Shown: positions 41,767 to 52,252 of the stretch, piece by piece
How positions within the stretch are numbered: position 1 is the first letter of the stretch
Layout: the number at the start of each line of letters is the position of its first letter
NCBI GenBank assembly: GCA_017416915.1
Contig: JAFQAN010000028.1
Span: 24,130-88,129, forward strand
DNA length: 64,000 bases
Reading direction: 5' to 3'
Source: Alistipes sp.
Lineage (GTDB): Bacteria; Bacteroidota; Bacteroidia; Bacteroidales; Rikenellaceae
Notes under the pieces: model-generated
The model's database searches: none
Told to the model about the DNA's origin: nothing
Seen by the model: only the letters and a program-made list of their open reading frames with translations
Translations under genes and position numbers: made by a program

Positions 41767-42288
41767 TCACTCGCTAAAAATATCCAACACCACCCTCTTC
41801 TCATTTTTTATTATCGCATCTAAGCGGGACATCATCCTACGCGAGAGTACAGGACACCCCCAACTGCCCGTCGTGGCGATGGGGAATATAGGATAGGAGG
41901 TCGTATGTTCCCAGCCGTGAAGCACCACGCAGCGCTCCCTAAGCCGACTATTGGTCGCATCCAAGCCGTCGAGCCTATATGCCACCCCGTAGCGACCCTC
42001 GTAGCGCTCCGCAACAAGCGCCTTGCCTATGGATGAGAGGTGTGAGCCATCCTCGTTCGAGAGGCGGGCATAGGCTGTACGCACGTGTGGCGTCGGCTTA
42101 CCGCTGCCGTGGCTGACGGGGGCTGTAAGCAGTGGGCGCTCGTCGTCGAAGCTCCATACCACAAAGCGTCTGCGTCCCGAGTGGCGCGACAAATCGACAA
42201 AGAGGGCGATATGGCAGTTATACCCCTCTTTTTGGCAGAAGTCGAGCAGTTCAGAAGCCCTCTCCGCAACCCTACCTCTTAAACTCAT
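41767..42288 (-). CDS. YkuD_2-type L,D-transpeptidase-like protein
   Basis: 173 residues. The catalytic signature of murein L,D-transpeptidase family PF13645 is visible: PVSHGSGK, SNEDGSHLSSIGKALV, YRLDGLDATNSRLRERCVVLHGWEHT (His) and TTGSWGCPVLSRR (nucleophile Cys). The family crosslinks or trims peptidoglycan, or attaches proteins to it. No signal peptide is visible at the N-terminus (MSLRGRVAERASELL), unlike most members, so the true start may differ or export may be unusual. It starts inside the sirtuin gene with a 17-bp overlap. Confidence 0.8.
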   Translation of the reverse strand: MSLRGRVAERASELLDFCQKEGYNCHIALFVDLSRHSGRRRFVVWSFDDERPLLTAPVSHGSGKPTPHVRTAYARLSNEDGSHLSSIGKALVAERYEGRYGVAYRLDGLDATNSRLRERCVVLHGWEHTTSYPIFPIATTGSWGCPVLSRRMMSRLDAIIKNEKRVVLDIFSE

Positions 42289-42982
42289 TGCGCAGTCTCT
42301 CTACAAGTTGTGGAACGCCAACAGCACCGCGCTCCTTGATGTGTGTGAGCGGGTTACGTATATTCGAGGTGTTAGGCTCGCCAGGGTCCACGAGGTAGAT
42401 AGGCACCTCTCTGTTGCGCACATAATAGACCAACGACGCAGCGGGATATACCGCCAACGACGTGCCTACGACGATGAGTATATCTGCCGTGGCGACAACC
42501 CTACACGCAGGCTCGAACATCGGCACCGACTCGCCAAAGAAGACGATATGTGGACGCAGCAGCGCTCCATCCTCGCCGCGGGCATCGAGCGACTGCTCCC
42601 ACCCCTCGTTGATGTCGTAGATAAGCTCTGCGTTGCGCTCCGAGCGTAGCTTCATAAGCTCGCCGTGGAGGTGTAACACACGCTTCGAGCCTGCCTGCTC
42701 GTGGAGGTTATCCACATTCTGCGTGATGACCGTAACATCTGCCCACTCTTCGAGCGACGCTATGGCGAGGTGTCCCGCGTTGGGTCTCTTCGTGAGCGAC
42801 TCCTTGCGGCGTAGGTTGTAGAACTCGATGACCTTGGCGCGGTTATGCTGCAATGCCTCGGGCGTACACACCTCCTCGATGCGGTAGTTTGCCCACAGAC
42901 CGTCGGCATCGCGGAAGGTGGCAATGCCGCTATCGGCGCTCACCCCTGCGCCCGTGAATACTACGATTTTTGGTTTGTCCAT
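42272..42982 (-). CDS. cobB: NAD-dependent protein deacylase (sirtuin)
   Basis: 236 residues of the Sir2 family, removing acetyl, succinyl or similar groups from lysines with NAD. VVFTGAGVSADSGIATFRD is the NAD-binding start, then VITQNVDNLHEQAGS (QNVD and catalytic His in the following VLHLHGE). LRPHIVFFGESVP and VVGTSLAVYPAASLV are typical. The Zn-binding Cys pair of larger sirtuins is missing (YDINEGWEQSLD instead), as in some class III bacterial enzymes. It is the first gene of a pair with the L,D-transpeptidase-like protein. Confidence 0.93.
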   Translation of the reverse strand: MDKPKIVVFTGAGVSADSGIATFRDADGLWANYRIEEVCTPEALQHNRAKVIEFYNLRRKESLTKRPNAGHLAIASLEEWADVTVITQNVDNLHEQAGSKRVLHLHGELMKLRSERNAELIYDINEGWEQSLDARGEDGALLRPHIVFFGESVPMFEPACRVVATADILIVVGTSLAVYPAASLVYYVRNREVPIYLVDPGEPNTSNIRNPLTHIKERGAVGVPQLVERLRNEFKR

Positions 42983-43067
42983 AGCTTATCTCGGTATTAT
43001 AGTTTGCCAAAGTTACAACATTTTCTTAATACACCGCCCATATATGCTCAATTTTTGCTCATTATCA

Positions 43068-43097
43068 TTGCATAAACCGAACAAATAACTAACTTTG
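43068..43097 (+). promoter_or_regulatory. promoter of the dicarboxylate symporter gene
   Basis: TTG (43068-43070), a 19-bp spacer and TAACTTTG (43090-43097), 35 bp before ATG 43133. Confidence 0.6.
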
Positions 43098-43132
43098 TGG
43101 GACAAACGAAACAATATAGAACATACCTATAT

Positions 43133-44368
43133 ATGAAAAAGCTTCTCAAAAACTTAGGCGTGTGGATTGTCTTAGCGATGGTTGTCGGCGTTGTCGTCGG
43201 TATAGCTATGGGTCCCGAAGCCTCGATGTTTAAGCCCTTGGGCGACCTCTTTATTCAGCTTATCAAGATGCTCGTTGTGCCTCTTGTGGCGGTATCTATC
43301 ATCGGCGGTGCTGCCGCTCTTGGCGAGACCCGCTCGGCAGGGCTTGTTGGTGGACTGAGCATCGGCTATATGCTGCTCACTACGGCAATAGCCATCATCT
43401 TGGCGATAACGCTTGGCGTGGTCTTCCAGCCTGGTGCAAGTGTCGATGCAGAGGCTGTTGCCGCTATCGAGACGGCGGGTGCTGAGGCGGGCGCTATGGC
43501 GCAGGCTGCCCCTGCCGAAATGTCGTTTTGGGACACGGTTATAGGTATGATACCCAGCAACCCGATAGCCGCCCTTACGGAGGGTAACATCCTACAAATC
43601 ATCATCTTCGGCTTGTTCCTCGGCTTTGGTATCTCGGCACTCCCTACGGAGCGTCGCCGCAAGGTTGTGGGCGGGCTGAACACCCTCCTCGATGCCCTTA
43701 TTTGGTGCATCACAAAGGTTATGTACGTCGCTCCGTTTGGCGTCTTTGGACTTATCGCCGACGCCACGGGAACGTTTGGCTTCGATATTCTTATGCAGGT
43801 TGCCAACGTGCTGTGGATAGACCTCTTGGCGGTGGCTATCATCGGCTTGGGACTATACCCGCTTACCATATACCTCTTCTCGCGCGTACCCCTTAAAACC
43901 TACTTCCGCGCTATGGTCAAGCCGCAGGTGGTCTCGTTCTCTACCGCCTCGTCTCTTGCCACGCTGCCCGTGAATATGGAGGCTTGTGAGCAGATGGGCG
44001 TGTCGAAGCAGACGGCGGGCTTTGTGCTGCCATTAGGCGCTACGATAAATATGTCGGGCAATGCGATATACTACGCCCTTGTGGCACTATTCTTTGCGCA
44101 GTTCTACGGCATCGAGCTAACTATGGCTAACTACGTCTCTATCACGATAGTATGTACGCTCGGCGCGATAGGTCAGGCGGGCGTTCCTGGTCCTACGCTG
44201 TTGGCCGCCGCGGTGTTAGTTGCAGCGGGCATACCGCTCGAAGGTCTGCCGCTGTTCTACGCCCTCGACCGTATCTTTGATATGATACGCACGACGCTCA
44301 ACATCACGGGCGACGCAGCGTGTGCCGCCGTTGTGGATAGATTTGTGCGAGATAGGGAGCAGCGATAA
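43133..44368 (+). CDS. dicarboxylate/amino-acid:cation symporter
   Basis: 411 residues of the DAACS (GltP/DctA) family. Eight helices plus two re-entrant hairpins are indicated. Signatures are FIQLIKMLVVPLVAVSIIGG, the serine-rich hairpin VSFSTASSLATLPV, LPLGATINMSGNAIYYAL (Na and substrate site, NMxG type) and the final DRIFDMIRTTLNITGDAACAAVV (conserved Asp and Asn/Thr). It imports glutamate, aspartate or C4-dicarboxylates with sodium or protons. Start 43133 is preferred over GTG 43097, which would overlap the -7 box. Confidence 0.92.
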   Translation: MKKLLKNLGVWIVLAMVVGVVVGIAMGPEASMFKPLGDLFIQLIKMLVVPLVAVSIIGGAAALGETRSAGLVGGLSIGYMLLTTAIAIILAITLGVVFQPGASVDAEAVAAIETAGAEAGAMAQAAPAEMSFWDTVIGMIPSNPIAALTEGNILQIIIFGLFLGFGISALPTERRRKVVGGLNTLLDALIWCITKVMYVAPFGVFGLIADATGTFGFDILMQVANVLWIDLLAVAIIGLGLYPLTIYLFSRVPLKTYFRAMVKPQVVSFSTASSLATLPVNMEACEQMGVSKQTAGFVLPLGATINMSGNAIYYALVALFFAQFYGIELTMANYVSITIVCTLGAIGQAGVPGPTLLAAAVLVAAGIPLEGLPLFYALDRIFDMIRTTLNITGDAACAAVVDRFVRDREQR

Positions 44369-44543
44369 CGGCAATAACGGCGCATCGGCGCGGCGATTGT
44401 GGCAGACGTAATGCGCCGTGGGCTAAAAAGGTGGGTCGCTATCCCATATATTAGGCTCACAGAGCGCTGCATCGGCGATGTCGGCGCCTACGTCGGAATA
44501 TACCGTACCCTCCACATAGCGCCACGAAAGAGTGTCGGGAGAT

Positions 44544-44601
44544 TTGTTGCTGTTGCTTTGTTGCTTTTGCCCTATGGTTTTGCAACAAAGCAACAAGCAA
44601 C
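44544..44601 (+). repeat. 58-bp arm, decayed copy, left
   Basis: Identical to the 18466-18523 arm in sequence. It is the inverted partner of 44871-44928. Confidence 0.9.
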
Positions 44602-44870
44602 AACACAATATCAACAATAATAATATATATATAATCTCAGTATGAATTATATATATACTCTTGAAAAATATAGAGGATGTAGTACTTGATATAACTGTCC
44701 TCAATGTGGTATAAAACATACATTTACGCGATATATAGACACTGAGAATAATAATAGATATATCGCTGATAATGTAGGTAAGTGCAACTGCCTTGATAAG
44801 TGTGGTTATCACTATACACCACGTCAATATTTTGAGGATAACCCGTGGTTACGTGATAAAGATAATAGTT

Positions 44871-44928
44871 GTTGCTTGTTGCTTTGTTGCAAAACCATAG
44901 GGTAAAAGCAACAAAGCAACAGCAACAA
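44871..44928 (-). repeat. 58-bp arm, decayed copy, right
   Basis: Inverted partner of 44544-44601 with one base changed in the centre (GGGTAAAA in place of GGGCAAAA). Confidence 0.9.
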
Positions 44929-44960
44929 GAGAATTAATAACTACTCTTCGGCAAGCAGAC

Positions 44961-45002
44961 GAAAAACAAAGAGCAGAACACCCTTGAAGAGTGTTCTGCT
45001 CT
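44961..45002 (-). terminator. terminator of the 45-kb small protein gene
   Basis: GAGCAGAACAC (44971-44981) pairs with GTGTTCTGCTC (44991-45001) and the minus strand continues with a T-rich run (TTTGTTTTTC). Confidence 0.85.
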
Positions 45003-45024
45003 ATGCTATCTATCTGACTGACGT

Positions 45025-45336
45025 TTAGAAGTCCTCGTCCGAAGGCTCCTCAGATGCTGCATCTGCAAGCTCGTCAGCGCCCTTCAAATCGTCGTCGTAG
45101 TAGCCCTCATCCTCAGCCTCGGCGCCATCGTCAATCTTTACATCAATCTTTACCAAATAGTAGGTATCAGCGGTCTCGTAGGGGACGGCATAAAAGAATG
45201 AGCCATCGGGCTTGTCTATACGCATCATCACATCGTTATAACCCAGCGGATACAATGTCCTTACCTCTGCCTGCTGCTCAACGCTGAGGTTGTGAAAACT
45301 TGTTACTAATCGTCTCTTCTTATTGTCTGTTGCCAT
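45025..45336 (-). CDS. conserved Bacteroidales protein of unknown function
   Basis: 103 residues from ATG 45336 (an upstream in-frame ATG at 45369 would overlap the promoter). The core is KKRRLVTSFHNLSVEQQAEV, then YPLGYNDVMMRIDKPDGSFFYAVPYETADTYYLVKIDVKID, followed by an acidic tail (residues 69-103, mostly Asp and Glu). This composition is familiar from short proteins found across Bacteroidales that have no assigned function. No signal peptide; probably cytoplasmic. Good promoter and terminator make it a one-gene unit. Confidence 0.8.
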   Translation of the reverse strand: MATDNKKRRLVTSFHNLSVEQQAEVRTLYPLGYNDVMMRIDKPDGSFFYAVPYETADTYYLVKIDVKIDDGAEAEDEGYYDDDLKGADELADAASEEPSDEDF

Positions 45337-45356
45337 ATAGCCTATAAATTTTGCCG

Positions 45357-45386
45357 CAAATGTACTCACATTTTGATAATGTGCAA
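45357..45386 (-). promoter_or_regulatory. promoter of the 45-kb small protein gene
   Basis: On the minus strand TTG (45386-45384), a 19-bp spacer and TACATTTG (45364-45357), 20 bp before ATG 45336. Confidence 0.65.
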
Positions 45387-45476
45387 GCGTTAGAGAATAT
45401 TTTTTTTATTTTTTCGATTTTTCTTCGTCTTTCCAAACAAAATATGTACCTTTACAACGAATATGCGCGTATATAA

Positions 45477-47576
<2,100 letters not shown>

Positions 47577-47605
47577 CCGATAATTAATATAAACCGAGAT
47601 AACCT

Positions 47606-48493
47606 ATGATACAGCAACAAATTAGCGGTGTAGGCGTAGCCCTAATCACCCCGTTCAACAACTACGGCGTCGATTACGACGCTCTGGGACGTATGGTCGA
47701 GAAAGTTATCGAGGGTGGCGTGGACTATATCGTAGCCCTCGGCTCTACCGCCGAGACCGCCACACTCAGCATCGAGGAGCGACACGACGTCTTGCGCTTT
47801 ATCATCGAACGCACGGCAAAGCGTGTACCCATCGTAGCGGGTATGGGCAGCAACGACACACACGCCCTTGTCGAGCAGTTACGCACGTTCGACCTCTCGG
47901 AGACGGTGGCTATCCTCAGCGTCGTGCCCTACTACAACAAACCCTCGCAAGAGGGCATCTATCGCCACTTTATGGCGGTAGCCGAGGCATCGCCCGTGCC
48001 TGTCATCATCTACAACGTACCTGGTCGCACGGGGCTGAATATGACCGCCGACACCACCGTACGCCTTGCACGTGCCACCGAGCGAATTGTGGCAGTCAAG
48101 GAGGCTTCGGGCAACATCGAGCAGATACAGGCCATCCTCGACAACCGTCCCGAGGGCTTCCTCGTGCTGTCGGGCGACGACGGCATCACCGTAGAGCTTA
48201 TCAAGCGCGGTGGCGAGGGTGTTATATCGGTGGCAGCCAACGCCTTTCCCGAGAAGTTTTCGAAGTGCGTACACGACGCTATGCAGGGCAATATCGCCGA
48301 GGCGGAGAGAGAGATTACAACGATGCAAGAGCCTATCGCACTGCTCTTTAAGGAGGGCAACCCCACGGGCGTTAAGTCTATGACCTCGATAATGGGCGTA
48401 ACTCGCGACGAGGTGCGTCTGCCGCTTGTGGAGGGCAGTCAAGAGCTTCGCAACGCCATAAAAAGCGCTATCGACAAATACGAACTGCGCTAA
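47606..48493 (+). CDS. dapA: 4-hydroxy-tetrahydrodipicolinate synthase
   Basis: 295 residues, a TIM barrel that condenses pyruvate and aspartate semialdehyde in lysine and diaminopimelate synthesis. GVALITPFNNYGVDYDAL, GSTAETATLSIEE, VVPYYNKPSQEGIYRHF (Tyr of the catalytic triad), YNVPGRTGLNM and VAVKEASGNIEQI (Schiff-base Lys near 163) are all present, and LVLSGDDGITVELIKRGGEGVISV closes the barrel. It follows ligA by 29 bp. Confidence 0.96.
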   Translation: MIQQQISGVGVALITPFNNYGVDYDALGRMVEKVIEGGVDYIVALGSTAETATLSIEERHDVLRFIIERTAKRVPIVAGMGSNDTHALVEQLRTFDLSETVAILSVVPYYNKPSQEGIYRHFMAVAEASPVPVIIYNVPGRTGLNMTADTTVRLARATERIVAVKEASGNIEQIQAILDNRPEGFLVLSGDDGITVELIKRGGEGVISVAANAFPEKFSKCVHDAMQGNIAEAEREITTMQEPIALLFKEGNPTGVKSMTSIMGVTRDEVRLPLVEGSQELRNAIKSAIDKYELR

Positions 48494-48526
48494 ACCGAGC
48501 GTTGGTATAGAGTAAAACGTAATACG

Positions 48527-49282
48527 ATGAGAAGGATACTGACACTTATATCACTATTGGCACTCTTGCCAACGATGCTCCTTGCACAAGAGAAGATGGA
48601 GCCTCGCGTACCCGACGAGGAGGAGATTCTACGTCAGACACTCGCCACGCAGTCGCCCTACTACTACACCAACCTAATGCTCAAATACCGCAACGGCACC
48701 GAGCCGCTTAGCGACGATGAGTACTACTACCTCTACTACGGCTACTTCTACGACGAAGGCTACCGCCCCTTTGTCGAAAACCGTGCGTTGGACAATATGT
48801 TGAACGTGATGACGGGCATCAACCCTATGCAACCCACCGTAGGACAGCTCGAAGCACTCATCGAGAATGGTGTCGAAGCTATGGAACTCGACCCGTTCAA
48901 CCCCAAGGTACTCAACCTTATGGCATACGCCTATGGCGGCTTGGGCGACAAGCACCGCGAAGAGCTATACTTCAACCACCTGAACGGCATACTGCGCGCC
49001 ATAGAGTCGTCGGGAACAGGGCTAAAAGAGGAGTCGCCGTGGCATATCCTTATGTTCTCTCACGCCTACGACCTGCTCGCCTCGAAGGGGTACATCTACC
49101 AAGAGAGCCGCATCATCAGCCGTACGGTGGAGTATATCCCCCTCACGAAGAAGACGCACGACAAAATCAAGGGTTTCTATTTCGATTACAGCCGCATCTA
49201 TCGCAATAAGCCCGAGGATGTTACCTTCAAGCGTGAGCGCACCTGGCAGTTCAACAACCTAAAACCGCGAGAGTATAAATAA
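48527..49282 (+). CDS. DUF4919 family exported protein
   Basis: 251 residues. The signal peptide ends near TMLLAQ. The mature protein is helical and aromatic (DDEYYYLYYGYFYDEGY, LMAYAYGGLGDKHREEL), as in DUF4919 proteins of Bacteroidetes, a TPR-like fold of unknown role. It is 33 bp after dapA and 43 bp before the protease gene. There is no catalytic pattern. Confidence 0.78.
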   Translation: MRRILTLISLLALLPTMLLAQEKMEPRVPDEEEILRQTLATQSPYYYTNLMLKYRNGTEPLSDDEYYYLYYGYFYDEGYRPFVENRALDNMLNVMTGINPMQPTVGQLEALIENGVEAMELDPFNPKVLNLMAYAYGGLGDKHREELYFNHLNGILRAIESSGTGLKEESPWHILMFSHAYDLLASKGYIYQESRIISRTVEYIPLTKKTHDKIKGFYFDYSRIYRNKPEDVTFKRERTWQFNNLKPREYK

Positions 49283-49325
49283 TCGACAGAGGCAACACCC
49301 TTACCGCCAACAAAATAGATAAGTT

Positions 49326-50813
49326 ATGTCAATGAGAGTGATAAAATATCTGTTACCCGCAATAGCCGCGCTACTCAGTCTAAGCTCGTGCGACGACAAG
49401 CCCTCAAAGGGCAAGTTCAGCATCGCCATAGATAGCCACACGGTCTGCACGTTCGACGCACAGAGCGTCGATATTAGCTATACGCTCAGCTCGTCCAACG
49501 ACACGGCAAGCGCCCCCGCCATCACGGCGACCACCGATGCCGAGTGGCTCGACATCAGCCGCACCTCTCGCGGCAGCATCGTCGTCGATGTGGAGCAGAA
49601 CGAAGGCGAGCTACGCACCGCCACAATAACCCTCTCGGGCGAGGGTATCGCTCCCTGCACCGTGGAGTTTTCGCAGATTGCCGCCCCCGCAGAGCTATCC
49701 AACCACACGCTCATATACTACTTCTTCGGCACAAGCCTCAGCCGCTACTTCGACTACAACATCGAGGACGCCTCGACAGCCATTGGCGAGGGTATCTTAG
49801 GCAACAACAACCGAGTGGTCCTCTTCCGTCAGACGGGGCTGTCGTCGGGCTACTACGCCGAGCTATGCTACGACCCCATACACCATAACGCTATCGTACG
49901 CCGTATCAAGGAGATAACGCTTCCCGCAACTACGACGTCGAGCGACATTGCAGCCGTCATCGACTTCGCCGCCAATATCGCCCCTGCCAAGCGCTACGGT
50001 ATGGTGCTGGCGGGACACGGCCAGGGATGGGTAACGTGTGCAGCACTAAACAAGGAGCAGGAGGTAATACCGTTCAGCCTCGACCACGGCATTTGGGCGC
50101 CTCGCCCTGGTGCAGAGGTTACACGAGCCTTTGGCGAGAGAAATGTTCAGGTCGATATAGCCACACTTGCCGAGGGCATCACCGCGGCAGACGCCACTAT
50201 GGAGTATCTGCTCTTCGATGCCTGCTTTATGTCGAACATCGAGGCTCTGTACGACCTTCGTAATGCCGCACACTACATCATCGCGTCGCCCTGCGAGATT
50301 ATGGGCAGAGGCTTCCCGTACCACCGCACACTACCCTATCTCTTCGCCAACGATGGCACATCGAGCGACTTGGAGGGAGCCGCCGAGAGCTACTACATCT
50401 ACTATCGCGACGAATATACAGGAGCATCACGTTGTGGTTCAGTTGCCGTCATCGACTGCACTGAGTTAGAGCCACTTGCCGACGCCACACGCACACTGCT
50501 CACAACCGCCACGTCGGAGTACGACGCATCGCTCTTGCAGACCTACGAGGGACACCACGACCACATCTTCTACGACTTTGGCGAGCTATGTTCGGTAGTT
50601 GCCACCGACAGCGTAGCCCTCGACGCCTTCAAGCGTCAGATGGAGCTTACAGTGGTAGCCAAATATACGCTCCCCACCTTCTACTCGGCATACGGCTACG
50701 ACACCTATCCCATCAACGAGGAGGTATATTCGGGCGTTACCACATCCGAGCCAAGTATCGTCTATACGGACGAGTGGCGCGAGACTTCGTGGTATAGTCG
50801 CATTTGGGAGTAG
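49326..50813 (+). CDS. lipoprotein with BACON domain and clostripain-type cysteine peptidase
   Basis: 495 residues with lipobox LSLSSCDD (Cys near 23). A BACON-like beta domain covers about 40-120 (ATTDAEWLDISRTSRGSIVV). The peptidase belongs to family C11: GMVLAGHGQGW carries the catalytic His and YLLFDACFMSNIEALYDL the Cys. Clostripain-type enzymes cut after Arg and often self-process. BACON modules usually bind glycans or mucin in gut Bacteroidetes, so surface action on host or bacterial glycoproteins is likely (inference). A second ATG at 49332 is possible. Confidence 0.85.
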   Translation: MSMRVIKYLLPAIAALLSLSSCDDKPSKGKFSIAIDSHTVCTFDAQSVDISYTLSSSNDTASAPAITATTDAEWLDISRTSRGSIVVDVEQNEGELRTATITLSGEGIAPCTVEFSQIAAPAELSNHTLIYYFFGTSLSRYFDYNIEDASTAIGEGILGNNNRVVLFRQTGLSSGYYAELCYDPIHHNAIVRRIKEITLPATTTSSDIAAVIDFAANIAPAKRYGMVLAGHGQGWVTCAALNKEQEVIPFSLDHGIWAPRPGAEVTRAFGERNVQVDIATLAEGITAADATMEYLLFDACFMSNIEALYDLRNAAHYIIASPCEIMGRGFPYHRTLPYLFANDGTSSDLEGAAESYYIYYRDEYTGASRCGSVAVIDCTELEPLADATRTLLTTATSEYDASLLQTYEGHHDHIFYDFGELCSVVATDSVALDAFKRQMELTVVAKYTLPTFYSAYGYDTYPINEEVYSGVTTSEPSIVYTDEWRETSWYSRIWE

Positions 50814-50833
50814 GAATATTGAGAAATTATTTG

Positions 50834-50841
50834 TATCTTTG
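50834..50841 (+). promoter_or_regulatory. -7 box of ffh
   Basis: TATCTTTG, 47 bp before the ATG. A -33 at the correct distance is unclear. Confidence 0.45.
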
Positions 50842-50888
50842 GCGCGTTTTTAATGCGAAACCGAAAATAGTAACGAAAAGTTAAGTAT

Positions 50889-52229
50889 ATGTTTGAAAAT
50901 CTAACCGAGAAACTCGAACGGTCGTTTAAGATTCTTAAAGGCGAGGGACGCATCACCGAGATTAACGTTGCCGAGACGCTGAAAGAGATACGCCGCGCAC
51001 TTATCGACGCCGACGTAAACTATAAGGTTGCCAAGACCTTCACCGACGAGGTTAAGCAGAAGGCTTTGGGACAGGACGTTTTGCGTTCGGTGAAGCCTGG
51101 ACAGATGATGACTAAGATTGTCCGCGACGAGCTTGCAGCACTTATGGGCGGCACGGCTACCGACATCAAGTTGGAGGGCAGCCCTGCGGTCATCCTTATC
51201 GCGGGTCTTCAAGGTTCGGGTAAGACCACCTTCTCGGGTAAGTTGGCATCGTTCATCAAGAGCAAGAAGGGACGTCAGGTGCTTCTCGTAGCTGGCGACG
51301 TCTATCGTCCCGCAGCTATCGACCAGCTCAAAATCCTCGGCGAGCAGGTAGGCATGGAGGTATATACCGAGGCGGGTAACAACAACCCCGTAGAGATTGC
51401 CGAGAACGCTATCAAGTACGCACGTCAGAAGTCATACAACACCGTTATCGTCGATACGGCAGGTCGTCTTGCCGTGGACGAGGCGATGATGCAGGAGATT
51501 ACAGCTATCAAGGCTGCCGTGAAGCCGTCGGAGACCCTCTTTGTTGTCGATTCGATGACGGGTCAGGATGCTGTAAATACCGCCAAGGAGTTCAACGACC
51601 GCCTCGACTTTGACGGCGTGGTCCTCACCAAGTTGGACGGTGATACACGTGGTGGTGCCGCTATCTCTATCCGTTCGGTTGTAGATAAGCCGTTGAAGTT
51701 TATCTCGGCGGGTGAGAAGATGGACGCCTTGCAGGTCTTCCACCCCGAGCGTATGGCAGACCGTATCTTGGGTATGGGCGATGTGGTATCGCTTGTAGAG
51801 CGCGCACAGGAGCAGTTCGACGAGGAGCAGGCCCGCAAGTTGAAGAAGAAGCTCATCAAGAATCAGTTTAACTTCAACGACTTCCGCGACCAAATCAACC
51901 AAATCAAGAAGATGGGTAACTTGAAGGATATAGCCTCAATGATACCAGGTATGGGCAAGATGCTCAAAAATGTTGATATTCCCGACGACGCCTTCAAGCA
52001 GACCGAGGCGATTATCGACTCGATGACCCCTGCCGAGCGCGAGAACCCCGAGATTATCAATGCCCGCCGCCGTGAGCGTATTGCCAAAGGCTCGGGTACT
52101 ACGATGGCGGATGTAAACCGTCTGTTGAAGCAGTTTGAGGACACCCGCAAGATGATGAAGCAGGTGGCTGGCGGCAACTTCCAGCAGCGTATGCAGCAGA
52201 TGCAGCGCGGCGGAATGCGCAGAAGATAA
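50889..52229 (+). CDS. ffh: signal recognition particle GTPase
   Basis: 446 residues. It binds signal sequences and 4.5S RNA and delivers nascent membrane proteins to FtsY. N domain 1-85, G domain with GLQGSGKTTFSGKLA (G1), DTAGRLAVDEAM (G3) and TKLDGDTRGG (G4), and a Met-rich M domain from about 310 that ends QQRMQQMQRGGMRRR, with IPGMGKM in the finger loop. Standard length and domain order. Confidence 0.97.
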   Translation: MFENLTEKLERSFKILKGEGRITEINVAETLKEIRRALIDADVNYKVAKTFTDEVKQKALGQDVLRSVKPGQMMTKIVRDELAALMGGTATDIKLEGSPAVILIAGLQGSGKTTFSGKLASFIKSKKGRQVLLVAGDVYRPAAIDQLKILGEQVGMEVYTEAGNNNPVEIAENAIKYARQKSYNTVIVDTAGRLAVDEAMMQEITAIKAAVKPSETLFVVDSMTGQDAVNTAKEFNDRLDFDGVVLTKLDGDTRGGAAISIRSVVDKPLKFISAGEKMDALQVFHPERMADRILGMGDVVSLVERAQEQFDEEQARKLKKKLIKNQFNFNDFRDQINQIKKMGNLKDIASMIPGMGKMLKNVDIPDDAFKQTEAIIDSMTPAERENPEIINARRRERIAKGSGTTMADVNRLLKQFEDTRKMMKQVAGGNFQQRMQQMQRGGMRRR

Positions 52230-52252
52230 AAATTATAGATACTTTATATATT

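Larger units (their letters stand above)
44421..44961 (-). pseudogene. decayed second copy of the DUF6371 locus
   Basis: On the minus strand this reads, in order: 19 bases matching the end of the RepA-like gene (44943-44961), arm, spacer, arm, and the C-terminus of the DUF6371 protein (44423-44535). The spacer (44602-44870) is reversed relative to the outer parts, compared with 18.5-19.5 kb. Read in its own forward direction, the N-terminal frame has a stop in place of Arg (ACT-TGA near 44688) and another at the arm (GGG-TAA). The C-terminal part has lost 561 bp in frame. No functional product is expected. Confidence 0.8.

Noticed and set aside
44423-44827. A 134-codon minus-strand frame with a very hydrophobic N-terminus
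   Set aside because: It joins the antisense of the flipped spacer to the true C-terminus of the decayed gene. The hydrophobic part is the reverse reading of the zinc-ribbon segment and not a gene.
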